Positions 1 through 8,197 of a stretch of 41,493 bases of DNA are shown in pieces. Source of the stretch: an uncultured Porphyromonadaceae bacterium (GTDB lineage Bacteria; Bacteroidota; Bacteroidia; Bacteroidales; Muribaculaceae). The DNA lies in assembly GCA_900547825.1 (NCBI GenBank), contig URII01000015.1, positions 1 to 41,493 of the forward strand, written 5' to 3'. Under the pieces are notes generated by a model that was given only the letters and a program-made list of their open reading frames with translations, did not search any database and was not told the origin of the DNA. A program made the position numbers and the translations under genes. Position 1 is the stretch's first letter. Each line of letters opens with the position of its first letter.

Positions 1-15
1 TGCGGAAAATCCGCA
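1..15. other. Small perfect hairpin at the window edge
   Basis: TGCGGA, AAA, TCCGCA form a six-base-pair stem with a three-base loop just downstream of the C10 protease stop. It may be part of a larger structure or terminator cut by the window edge. No T-run is visible on either side. Confidence 0.25.
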
Positions 16-61
16 CGGCCCCGTCCGTTTCGGGCAATTATGTATAGATTAAGGAAATGCG

Positions 62-2401
62 TCAGGGAATGGCGACCTTTGTGGTTCCCGAGGGTGTGCG
101 CCTGATGAATATGCCGCCGTGCGGATCGGCTGTCTTCACCCCCTGTAGATTGTAATATTCGGCTGGGCCCTCCTCCGCGCCGGGCATGGCGAGCTGTGAG
201 GTGTCGCCTGTTATGTAGCGGAAATCATATCCGAGCTGCCCCCCTGTGTTCCAGGGCACGAGGATATAGGTGTGCTGCGGGTCGAGTGCTGACAGATCGG
301 CGGTGAATTGCAGGTTCCGGCTCTCCCCTTCAGTCATTGACACGAACTGTGATCCGAGAGTCGTCACCATCTCGTTCGACGATCCGAACACATACACCGA
401 CACTTCGGATATATATACCCCTGATGTGCAAGTAAGGCCGATTTCCACATTGGTTTGATCGGACAGGGTCACTTTGGCCGGGGAATTCTCGTTGCGGCCT
501 GTTGAGGAAAGTGCAGTGCCGTTGACTTTCCAGCCATCCACCGTCACCTCACCCTGGCTTTCGGGCTCTTCAAGCACTGTTACGGCAACCCCTTCGCTAA
601 CCGGAGTTCCCGATGAGGTAAGCAGATAAAGGGTATAGTCGCCGGGTGTCACATCGGTGGAAAACTCGCTTACCCATGTCAGCGACGCCGTGTTTCCGGC
701 TGTTATGTTGGCTTCCGTGGGCACGCCCTGCGCCACAACATTGTTGCCGCTTGTGAGCACAGGCACCAACTGCCCGTAGAACGGGGCTTTGCCGCTGTTG
801 CGCACCGTGGCCGTGATGCTGAACGGCCGGCCGTCATACACCGGTGAGCCGAGAGTGAGGTTCTCCGCTTCAAGCTGATAGTTGTCTGCCGACGAGGCGA
901 ATATTAGTGACTCCGCAGTGGCTGTGAGTTGTAACGCTCTCACGCGGTCCATTGCCACATACATAGGCAGATGCACTCCGTCGGTTGTGAGAAACGATGG
1001 GGTCACGGTGTAGGTGCCCTCCTGCGGCAATGCCGAGGCTGCGATATAGTAAGCCCCTATGCCGTGGTTCATGGAAAGGCTAACCTCACCGCTTGCACCG
1101 TCGACAAACGAGATGTTGCCCTCGCTGTCCTCAAGCTGCACTCCGGGCGTGAAGGTCAGTGTCTCCACCGATCCCGCATATATGCCTGACGGCACGTTGA
1201 CTTCCACATAAGTGCCGTCAGTGCGGGTGTAGACTTCCTGTGTCACGGCAAAGTCGCCTGCCATGCGCACAATGGGCACCACCCCGGAGCCTTCCACCGG
1301 GGGCCGTATGCCTATTATCATGTTCTGGCCGGTGTTGTAGCCTGCCGAGGAGCCGCCTATTCCCTGCGATTGCGGGTTGAGGGCCGACACGAGGAAATAA
1401 CCGTCGCTCATGCCGCCCCATCCCCAGTTGACATGGAAATAATCGCCGCCGTCGCCGCGGTAGCCGTCAAACACAAATGCATGTCCGGCCGAGGTGTTGG
1501 AGCCGCCGTAAAGCACCGGTCGTCCCTCGGACAGTTCATAATATATCATGTCGATCCATTCGTCAAGTGGATAGTATGCCCGCTCGCGGCAGGTCAGACC
1601 TTTGTCGTAGCCGAAATAGCGCACCAATGCCTCGGCTCCGGAAAAATAGTTCGAGCCGCTTTCATCAGGGGTATAATTCATGTTCACCGCCACCCCTATC
1701 TGATACATCAATGTGGCCACGGCCTGGTTCTGTGCTTCGGTGGCCGAGCCATCGTAGACATTGAGCATATCGGCCCATGCATATTCCGTGGCGCCGAAGT
1801 CAGCCCGCAGAGAATCGCCGGTGGCCAACAGGCGGTAGCTGTGCGATCCGGTGCCGCGGGCAGGCCAGTTGTGGTATTTCATTACCTGCGCCATGGCGGT
1901 TGCCACGCATCCTGTGGGAGCTTTCTTGCCTTCCAGAGTGGGGCACAGATCATTGTAAGGTGCGTCCTGATTCCAAAGAGTGGCCGTAAGCGGTGCCACA
2001 TCGGCACGCCTGATGCGTTGCTTTGCCGGCTCCGTTATAAGGTTCACTGCGGTTTCTGCTTCGTTTACCTCGGCTGCGTAGCACTCCATCATCCAGCGCA
2101 GGGCCGGAGGCATGTCGGACGGTGAGAATACCGAGCTGTCGGAGTAGCCGAGCATAGCCTCGGTGGCGTCCGACGCCGATACGATCAGGAACCCCGGCGC
2201 GTTCGGTGAGCCGAACACATATAGTGCGGGCTCTCCGTCGAGGTGTTGGGTGTATACAAGTTTCCGGCCTGATGCGCCGGGAAGTTTCATGGCTGTGGAA
2301 GATGTTACGCGCCCGAGCGCATCATCGGGCGAAAGCCGCTTGGCGCCGCACCAGGGCACCGCTATGGCGGCTATGAGCAAGGAGAGTAGAAATCGTGTCA
2401 T
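62..2401 (-). CDS. Secreted C10-family (streptopain-like) cysteine protease
   Basis: This is a 779-residue exported cysteine protease of the SpeB/interpain type. Residues 1-20 form a signal peptide. Residues 20-130 look like the inhibitory propeptide of the family. The catalytic domain carries the nucleophile in APTGCVATAMAQ (Cys165), the catalytic His in AGHAFVFDGY (His307), and the Asn/Trp pair in HVNWGWGG (Asn325, Trp326). A long beta-rich region follows, and the protein ends in a YYNLQGV...GIFIRR tail that it shares with its neighbour at 2690. The start is set at the ATG at 2401; the frame stays open two codons upstream only through a TTG. It is transcribed away from the 915-residue protein. 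The protease call is firm. The substrate, and whether the tail directs T9SS export, are inference. Confidence 0.9.
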   Translation of the reverse strand: MTRFLLSLLIAAIAVPWCGAKRLSPDDALGRVTSSTAMKLPGASGRKLVYTQHLDGEPALYVFGSPNAPGFLIVSASDATEAMLGYSDSSVFSPSDMPPALRWMMECYAAEVNEAETAVNLITEPAKQRIRRADVAPLTATLWNQDAPYNDLCPTLEGKKAPTGCVATAMAQVMKYHNWPARGTGSHSYRLLATGDSLRADFGATEYAWADMLNVYDGSATEAQNQAVATLMYQIGVAVNMNYTPDESGSNYFSGAEALVRYFGYDKGLTCRERAYYPLDEWIDMIYYELSEGRPVLYGGSNTSAGHAFVFDGYRGDGGDYFHVNWGWGGMSDGYFLVSALNPQSQGIGGSSAGYNTGQNMIIGIRPPVEGSGVVPIVRMAGDFAVTQEVYTRTDGTYVEVNVPSGIYAGSVETLTFTPGVQLEDSEGNISFVDGASGEVSLSMNHGIGAYYIAASALPQEGTYTVTPSFLTTDGVHLPMYVAMDRVRALQLTATAESLIFASSADNYQLEAENLTLGSPVYDGRPFSITATVRNSGKAPFYGQLVPVLTSGNNVVAQGVPTEANITAGNTASLTWVSEFSTDVTPGDYTLYLLTSSGTPVSEGVAVTVLEEPESQGEVTVDGWKVNGTALSSTGRNENSPAKVTLSDQTNVEIGLTCTSGVYISEVSVYVFGSSNEMVTTLGSQFVSMTEGESRNLQFTADLSALDPQHTYILVPWNTGGQLGYDFRYITGDTSQLAMPGAEEGPAEYYNLQGVKTADPHGGIFIRRTPSGTTKVAIP

Positions 2402-2504
2402 ATACAAATAGTTGAGGTGTCAATTATTTATCTAACAACACGCAGGCGCCTCACGAAGTTCAGCATTGCTTCATGAACCATAATGTGCCGGTGTGTTAGG
2501 GTTG

Positions 2505-2516
2505 GTTAAATTTAAC
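2505..2516. repeat. 12-bp palindrome GTTAAATTTAAC between divergent genes
   Basis: A perfect palindrome lies in the AT-rich region between the C10 protease and the 915-residue protein, near the candidate promoter at 2525-2556. It could be an operator, but 12 bp of AT-rich palindrome can occur by chance. Confidence 0.25.
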
Positions 2517-2524
2517 ACTTGGGG

Positions 2525-2556
2525 CTTGTGGTAAACGTGCGGTTTGCTTAACTTTG
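2525..2556 (+). promoter_or_regulatory. Candidate Bacteroidota promoter upstream of the 915-aa protein
   Basis: CTTG at 2525-2528 (consensus -33 TTTG) is followed after 20 bases by TAACTTTG at 2549-2556, a full match to the -7 consensus TAnnTTTG. Transcription would start near 2563 and leave a leader of about 127 nt. A second -7 match lies nearer the gene at 2641. Confidence 0.4.
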
Positions 2557-2640
2557 TCGCCTCATTTTTAGGGGAGATTATTATAAAAAGTAAGCCTGCT
2601 TAAGAGGATTGATATCCAGATATGATTCATTCTTATAATG

Positions 2641-2648
2641 TAAATTTG
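2641..2648 (+). promoter_or_regulatory. Alternative -7 box (TAAATTTG) for the 915-aa protein
   Basis: TAAATTTG fits the Bacteroidota -7 consensus. Transcription would start near 2655, about 35 nt before the ATG at 2690. No TTTG is found at the -33 spacing, so this is weaker in context than the upstream candidate. Confidence 0.35.
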
Positions 2649-2689
2649 TATTTGTTTGTTAATTAGAATGTTACTTACATGCTTAAATT

Positions 2690-5437
2690 ATGAATAATTG
2701 TTTTGCTAAAAAAGCTATGCTGTTGGTTACGGCATTGGTTGTGTGCATCGGACTGTCGGCTCAGGCCGCTCCGGGAGGTATCGAAGTGGGATTCATAGGA
2801 CGCCCTCTGCTTGCTAAAAACGGTTATAAAGCAGCATCAGGGGTGTTGAATATCGGTGTCGCAGGGCAGGGCGCCGTGCAGAATCTTGAAAATCTTACAG
2901 ACAATGATCCTGAGAATTATGCGAGTACGGTCAATCTCGCCAACGCCACTGTAGCGCTTGATCATTTGGTGAAAATACTGCCTGATGCAGATGCGGCCTC
3001 AGAACCCGCTATGATTCCTCAGGGCACCGAAGTGGGGTTCGTGGTAGCTGCCGATGGAGCCGGTGTCAATGTGCTGAATGTTGAGGTGCTTAAATTTTTT
3101 GCAATTTATTTTTACGACAAGGACGGCAACTATATCGAGGGCTCCGTGACGCAGGGACGTAGCGGAGGCGAGACTTCGCTCATAGGTCTTGATGTAATCA
3201 ATGTGAATCAGCATCCCGGCAAGATTGTGTGCAATGCTCCTGTCGACTGCTATGGGATAGGCTTCGGGCTTGCCGGTGTCGACGCCAAGGTGCTGGCTTC
3301 TCTCCGCATATATTATGGCTTTGTCGATGATTTTGCCACCGTACCCATCATACAGAAATACTATCCCGGTGCCACGGCGCAGATAGCGGGTATGACAGCC
3401 GGATCGAAAAATCTTATCAACAACAATCTTTCCGACGGAGCGGCTATGGGTGTGCTCAACATAGGCGGAGGTTATTACAAGGTGATGGCGAATGAAGAAA
3501 TTCCCGCCGGAGTGGAGATAGGTTTCGTTATCAACAGTGCCTCACTGTTGAATCTGCCGCTCGGCGAGGCTTTCAGGCTTTCCACACTTGATGCTTCAGG
3601 CAATAAGATACAGACAGCTACGAATGTGAATGTTATTGGACTTCAGGTGGCTTCAGGCGGAGGCACCAAGATCTCCATGATGACCACCGGGCCATGCTAT
3701 GGTGCATACCTTGAATGTATCAAGGTGCTTGAGGTGGATCTCGGCGCAACGCTTATCAACTATGCCTATACACGTCAGCCGGAAATGAAGCAGGTGCAGG
3801 TTCCGTTCCTTGCTGATCTTGATGTGATCCCGTCATGTACTTTGAAGGAGAAAACGCTTTTGATGTCGGACGATGAAAACCAGATGGCAAATATAATCCG
3901 TCTCCATAACTCTGACGACAACAGGCTGAATATCAATTCCTCCGGCTGGAGCACGCAATATATTACCAAGCTGGCCGCTAATGCTTCCAAGGTGATGCGT
4001 CTTACAATAGCCCGTCAGATCAGCGACGGTGAGCCGGAAGTTTTGAAAACCTTGTATATATTTACGCCCGATAACGATTACACTCTGATCCGTCCCGATG
4101 ATTCGAGCGAAGGATTCAAAAAGGGCAGATATTATTATGAGGAGCATGGCGGTCTGTTGGGTAGCAACCGCACAGGCACTCTTGCCGTTGACGCTGACGG
4201 CAACATTGATCTTTCCTCTATCGCCTACACCGACTCTAAAACCGTTAAGCGTGGCGAATGGGGCGCGCAGGATATCGTCTACAGCTTGTATATGATCAAT
4301 TCTACTGAGAACGATGGGGACATAGCCGCCGCTGCTGAACTTGCATCCGATGAAGTGTTTGTGGCTGATATCTATCCGCAGTTCGAGATATGCGGCTACA
4401 GCGAGACCGCTATCCGCGAGGGCGATGATAAAGCTCCCTCTCTGGATGCAGATTACAATGCCCGTTATGTCGTGCTCTCCATTCCCGAAGTGTTTGACGG
4501 CAAGACCGTTCCGGCCACTGTAAGCCTTTATGAGGGCACAACACTTTGTGCCGAATATGATTGCACCGGCGGTAGCCTCGTGCGCAAGGACAGCGGCGCT
4601 GACATAGCTTCCGCCAAGATTGACGGCAATCTGCTGGTTATTCCCATGGTCGCTGAAAATAGCGGTGATAAATTTAAGTCCAGAAATTTTAATGTGGTGT
4701 TCACCACTGCTCTTACAGCTTCATATGAGAACTATCTCAGAGCCCGCTATGACAATGCTACAGTTGATTCATGGAAAGCCGTTAGCCGTGAGTATGGGTG
4801 TCCCGATGCCGGAACAATGGAATTTACAATGCCCTCAATCACATTTGCTGATCCGAATGTTTTCAGATTGGGCATTGACGGATATGTTGATATGGATAAC
4901 CATGTGATAGAGACCGGATGTGAGATAGTGCTTAATGATGCTTCCGATTTCTATGATCATGAATCAGTACTTGCAAGCCAGTGGTTCGCCTTTGCTGATG
5001 AAACCCCTGCCGCGAAGAGTGTAGGCTCGCGTGCTGTAGTTGAAAAAGTCATAACCACGAAATTCAACGATGGCGTGACCGGATCCAATATCGGCGCACA
5101 GTATGAGGATATGACAGAGGGGCAGAATCCTAAAGTATCATTCTATGTAAAGCATCCTTCGGCTGTGAATTATAGCTATGACACTGATGTCCGTGTTTAT
5201 GTGCCTGTTAAGTCAAATCTGCTCCCTGACATGGAACCTTCTTATCTTGTAGCTCATGATGTCCAGTCACATTCAGTCGATGTCAGCCAGGAAGTGACCA
5301 CCGGCATTGATGATATCGTAACCGATGGTGAGGAGAACGCCGTTTATTACAATCTTCAGGGCGTAGAGGTTGTCAACCCGCAGCGCGGTATTTATATCCG
5401 TCGCACTTCGCGTGGCTCGCAAGTGGTAAAACTCTGA
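2690..5437 (+). CDS. Large secreted protein with two tandem related domains and a YYNLQG tail
   Basis: This 915-residue protein has a clear signal peptide (residues 1-26, ending GLSAQAA). I do not recognise a named family. Two segments, about residues 65-212 and 241-361, look like diverged copies of one domain. Both carry an IPxG-x-EVGF/EIGF motif (near 109-117 and 271-279), then a hydrophobic stretch and a D-x-x-GN motif (143-147, 301-305). The remainder is beta-rich. The C-terminus is YYNLQGVEVVNPQRGIYIRR plus ten residues, nearly the same tail as the C10 protease on the other side of the divergent promoter region. A cell-surface or secreted role is likely. The function is unknown. Confidence 0.8.
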   Translation: MNNCFAKKAMLLVTALVVCIGLSAQAAPGGIEVGFIGRPLLAKNGYKAASGVLNIGVAGQGAVQNLENLTDNDPENYASTVNLANATVALDHLVKILPDADAASEPAMIPQGTEVGFVVAADGAGVNVLNVEVLKFFAIYFYDKDGNYIEGSVTQGRSGGETSLIGLDVINVNQHPGKIVCNAPVDCYGIGFGLAGVDAKVLASLRIYYGFVDDFATVPIIQKYYPGATAQIAGMTAGSKNLINNNLSDGAAMGVLNIGGGYYKVMANEEIPAGVEIGFVINSASLLNLPLGEAFRLSTLDASGNKIQTATNVNVIGLQVASGGGTKISMMTTGPCYGAYLECIKVLEVDLGATLINYAYTRQPEMKQVQVPFLADLDVIPSCTLKEKTLLMSDDENQMANIIRLHNSDDNRLNINSSGWSTQYITKLAANASKVMRLTIARQISDGEPEVLKTLYIFTPDNDYTLIRPDDSSEGFKKGRYYYEEHGGLLGSNRTGTLAVDADGNIDLSSIAYTDSKTVKRGEWGAQDIVYSLYMINSTENDGDIAAAAELASDEVFVADIYPQFEICGYSETAIREGDDKAPSLDADYNARYVVLSIPEVFDGKTVPATVSLYEGTTLCAEYDCTGGSLVRKDSGADIASAKIDGNLLVIPMVAENSGDKFKSRNFNVVFTTALTASYENYLRARYDNATVDSWKAVSREYGCPDAGTMEFTMPSITFADPNVFRLGIDGYVDMDNHVIETGCEIVLNDASDFYDHESVLASQWFAFADETPAAKSVGSRAVVEKVITTKFNDGVTGSNIGAQYEDMTEGQNPKVSFYVKHPSAVNYSYDTDVRVYVPVKSNLLPDMEPSYLVAHDVQSHSVDVSQEVTTGIDDIVTDGEENAVYYNLQGVEVVNPQRGIYIRRTSRGSQVVKL

Positions 5438-5466
5438 TATTTTCCCTCAGTTCTGAAATCTGACAT

Positions 5467-5508
5467 ATAAAAAACGGCCATGCTTTCAAAGGCATGGCCG
5501 TTTTTTAT
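5467..5508. terminator. Strong bidirectional intrinsic terminator
   Basis: The arm AAAAAACGGCCATGC (5469-5483) pairs perfectly with GCATGGCCGTTTTTT (5492-5506) around the 8-base loop TTTCAAAG, and two further A-T pairs extend the stem. With A and T runs at the two ends it can stop transcription from both directions. It lies between the convergent genes ending at 5437 and 5533. Confidence 0.93.
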
Positions 5509-5532
5509 GGATTGACTGATGTCAGCTATTGT

Positions 5533-6963
5533 TTACTTGTTGATGTAGACTGCATATGCGCCCGGTGCGAGTGTGGCGGGGAATTCCTCGGCTTTGTCGG
5601 TGAAGAAGTTCACTGTCGAGGAGCCTTTGGCTGGTGCTTCCCCTTTGAATTTCACGGGCTGTTCATCGGCGCCGAGGTTCACGAACACGGTCACGGTGGA
5701 ATTGTCGCGTGTGCGCGAGAACACATACACATCGTCGCTCTCCGTGGGGTAGCGCTTCATCTCGCCACCTTCCTCACCTGCGCGCAGTGCAGTTTGTGAG
5801 TGTTTGAGGGCGTTGAGGTTCTTGTAGAATGTGAAATATTCGTTGCGCGGCTCCCATGTGGGGGGAGTGTCCTTCTTGAAGAATTCCAGTGCGCGGTCAA
5901 GGCCGGTTTCCTGACCCGTGTAGATCAGCGGCATGCCCGGCAGGGTGTAGGTGAGCACGGCCATGGCCGGTGTCAGATTGCCGTAGCGCTGGAATTCCGT
6001 GCCTTCCCACGAGTTGAGGTCATGGTTGGTGATCATGTTCATAAGATAGGAATCCTTGGGATATGTGGCGGCCTGTTCGGCAAGCAGAGAGTCAATGGCC
6101 ACTGCCTTGGTGGCGGGATAGGTGTTCTTGTGGCCGTCGCGCACAAAGGTGTATTGTCCTGCTGTGGCGGCTATGGCGTTGAACAGGTCTTTCATAGGCC
6201 AGTTGTAGCCCATGTCGAAGCCATGTTTCTGTAGCTCTGGCTTGCTGGCCTCGGCGAGCATGAACAGATCGGGCTTCACTTCCTCAAGCTTGGGGCGTGC
6301 TTCATCCCAGAAATCGGTGGGCACTTCCATAGCCACGTCGCAGCGGAAACCGTCCACTCCCACTTCGGTGAGCCAGAATTTGAACGCATCGATCATGGCT
6401 GCGCGCATCGAGGGATTGGAGTAGTCGAACTTATACACATCGGTCCAGTCAAACGGGCCGAACATGTTGCCGAGCGAATCCTTGGCATACCAGTCGGGAT
6501 GCTCGGTAACCCACGCGTTGTCGCACCCTGAATGGTTCGGAACCCAGTCCAGGATCACTTTCATACCCATCTCGTGGGCTTTTTTCACTGTGGCCTTGAA
6601 TTCGTCCAATGTGCCGTATTCGGGGTTGAAAGCCATGTAATCCTTTACGGCATAGTAGCTTCCAAGTTCACCCTTACGGTTTTTCTCGGATATAGGATGT
6701 ATGGGCATGAACCAGAGTATGTCCACTCCTAAATCCTTGAGCCGCGGCAGCTGTGCGTCAAACTCGCGCAGCGATCCTGAATCGGAATACTGGCGTAGGT
6801 TGACCTCATAGATAACCGCATTGCGGCTCCAGTCGGGATGGGTTACGGAAGTGTAGGTGGAATCGCGCTCGGTGCCTTTTGACTGCGATTGTTTGCCTCC
6901 GCACGATGCGAGCAGCGACAGCCCTATTGCGGCTGCGCCTACGATGATTGCTAATTTCTTCAT
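5533..6963 (-). CDS. GH13 alpha-amylase family glycoside hydrolase, lipoprotein
   Basis: This is a 476-residue alpha-glucan hydrolase, probably anchored in the envelope. Residues 1-20 plus Cys21 form a lipobox signal (SLLASC). All four GH13 signature regions are visible: DWVPNH (139-144), GFRCDVA with the nucleophile Asp209, LAEAS with the acid/base Glu238, and ITNHD with Asp315. The length fits a catalytic (beta/alpha)8 barrel plus a short C-terminal beta domain. The ATG at 6963 is chosen over the longer open frame because it starts the lipoprotein signal. It is divergent from the GH26 gene. Exact specificity (amylase, cyclomaltodextrinase or other) cannot be read. There are no SusC/SusD genes beside it, so it is not in a classical polysaccharide utilisation locus within this window. 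Confidence 0.92.
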   Translation of the reverse strand: MKKLAIIVGAAAIGLSLLASCGGKQSQSKGTERDSTYTSVTHPDWSRNAVIYEVNLRQYSDSGSLREFDAQLPRLKDLGVDILWFMPIHPISEKNRKGELGSYYAVKDYMAFNPEYGTLDEFKATVKKAHEMGMKVILDWVPNHSGCDNAWVTEHPDWYAKDSLGNMFGPFDWTDVYKFDYSNPSMRAAMIDAFKFWLTEVGVDGFRCDVAMEVPTDFWDEARPKLEEVKPDLFMLAEASKPELQKHGFDMGYNWPMKDLFNAIAATAGQYTFVRDGHKNTYPATKAVAIDSLLAEQAATYPKDSYLMNMITNHDLNSWEGTEFQRYGNLTPAMAVLTYTLPGMPLIYTGQETGLDRALEFFKKDTPPTWEPRNEYFTFYKNLNALKHSQTALRAGEEGGEMKRYPTESDDVYVFSRTRDNSTVTVFVNLGADEQPVKFKGEAPAKGSSTVNFFTDKAEEFPATLAPGAYAVYINK

Positions 6964-7001
6964 GGTGTAGTATCTATTGGTAATTTTGTGAAATGACTTC
7001 A

Positions 7002-7009
7002 CAAAGATA
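7002..7009 (-). promoter_or_regulatory. Candidate -7 box (TATCTTTG) of the GH13 gene
   Basis: On the minus strand TATCTTTG fully matches TAnnTTTG. Transcription would start near 6995, about 32 nt before the ATG at 6963. No exact TTTG is seen at the -33 position. Confidence 0.5.
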
Positions 7010-7032
7010 TGGCTTTTCTGCGGATTTATTTG

Positions 7033-7040
7033 TAAGTTTG
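7033..7040 (+). promoter_or_regulatory. Candidate -7 box (TAAGTTTG) of the GH26 gene
   Basis: TAAGTTTG matches TAnnTTTG and would start transcription near 7047, about 18 nt before the ATG at 7065. It lies about 24 bases from the oppositely directed box of the amylase gene, so the two promoters would be back to back. Confidence 0.45.
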
Positions 7041-7064
7041 CCTTTGAAAAAACTCTTGTTGCGC

Positions 7065-8159
7065 ATGAAAAAAACAGTTCTGTCACTGATAGTTCCCTTT
7101 GTAATGGCGTGTGCCGCACATGCCGCGTCGCCGGCTGCGGAATTGCGCGGGCTGCTGCGTTCAGTGGTGGCCGACAGCTGCTTTGTGTTCGGACAGCATG
7201 ACGCCACGGCTTATGGCCGCGGATGGCGGTATGAGCCGGGCCGGAGCGACATTCACGATGTCACAGGCGATAATCCCGGCATAATGAGTTGGGACATAGC
7301 CGGTGTAGAGCTTGGTTCGGGCGATAATATCGACAAGGTGCCGCACTCATTTATCCGTGACCAGATCATAAAGCAGCATCAGCGGGGAGGCATATCCACC
7401 GTATCATGGCATGCCTGGAACCCTGTCACGGGAGGCAATTCGTGGGATACTGTGGGCCGTCCTGTCGACCGCATATTCTCCGACAAGGCGCTGCGCCGTG
7501 TCATGGAAGCGCGTATTGATTCAGTGGCCCGGTTCATATCCTCGCTCCGTGATTCGTCGGGTAGGCAGATACCGGTGTTGTTCCGTCCGTGGTTCGAGAT
7601 GAACGGACGCTGGTTCTGGTGGGGTCGCGGACACCGCTCTGACGCCAACTACCGCAAGCTCTGGAAACTTACATACGACCGTTTCCGCAAAGCCGGATTG
7701 AAGGACGCCGTGCTGTGGTGCTACGCCCCTAACATAGTATGGGCCGACAATGAGTTGGCCGACACTTATCCCGGCGACCGCATGGTCGATGTGATAGGGG
7801 TGGACGTGTATCAGAGCGGCGATGATGTGGCCGGATACCGTAAGGCCCTTGACCATTCGCTCAGGCGCATCAGCCGTTTCGCCGCAGCGCACGGCAAGCT
7901 CGTGGCCCTTGCCGAGACAGGCAGCGAAGGGCTGCCGAATTCCGGCTGGTGGGATACCGTGGTTCTGCCCGTGGTGAGGCGTTATCCCGTGGCATGGGTG
8001 GTGGCGTGGCGCAACAGCGCTCCCGACAATGCCCCGTTTTTCGTCCCCTACAAGGGCCATCCCCAGGAAGAGTCGTTCCGCAATTTCTACCGGTCCCCCG
8101 CCGCTCTTTTCCTCAACGATCTCCGCCGGCGCATCCCAGCTGTGTCGGAATCACGATAG
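7065..8159 (+). CDS. GH26 family glycoside hydrolase (beta-mannanase-like), secreted
   Basis: This 364-residue exported enzyme has a signal peptide ending near AAHAA (residue 21). The GH26 barrel is recognised by FGQHDATAYG near residue 42, the acid/base segment RPWFEMNGRWFWWG (Glu178), and the nucleophile segment ALAETGSEG (Glu284). Typical GH26 enzymes have a His just before the acid/base Glu; here that residue is Phe177. Family members cleave beta-1,4-mannan or related beta-glycans. The ATG at 7065 is chosen because it begins the signal peptide; the open frame upstream overlaps the promoter region. Substrate is uncertain, more so given the His to Phe change. Confidence 0.88.
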   Translation: MKKTVLSLIVPFVMACAAHAASPAAELRGLLRSVVADSCFVFGQHDATAYGRGWRYEPGRSDIHDVTGDNPGIMSWDIAGVELGSGDNIDKVPHSFIRDQIIKQHQRGGISTVSWHAWNPVTGGNSWDTVGRPVDRIFSDKALRRVMEARIDSVARFISSLRDSSGRQIPVLFRPWFEMNGRWFWWGRGHRSDANYRKLWKLTYDRFRKAGLKDAVLWCYAPNIVWADNELADTYPGDRMVDVIGVDVYQSGDDVAGYRKALDHSLRRISRFAAAHGKLVALAETGSEGLPNSGWWDTVVLPVVRRYPVAWVVAWRNSAPDNAPFFVPYKGHPQEESFRNFYRSPAALFLNDLRRRIPAVSESR

Positions 8160-8197
8160 ATATATAAGCATTCAACTCACATTCAACGCATGATATA

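Noticed and set aside
1370..2125. A 251-codon open frame on the plus strand inside the C10 protease gene
   Set aside because: It is antisense to a protein with complete catalytic motifs, and its composition is that of a GC-biased shadow frame.
2557..2689. Possible riboswitch in the leader of the 915-residue protein
   Set aside because: Only a small TAAGC/GCTTA hairpin is visible and no known conserved riboswitch core.
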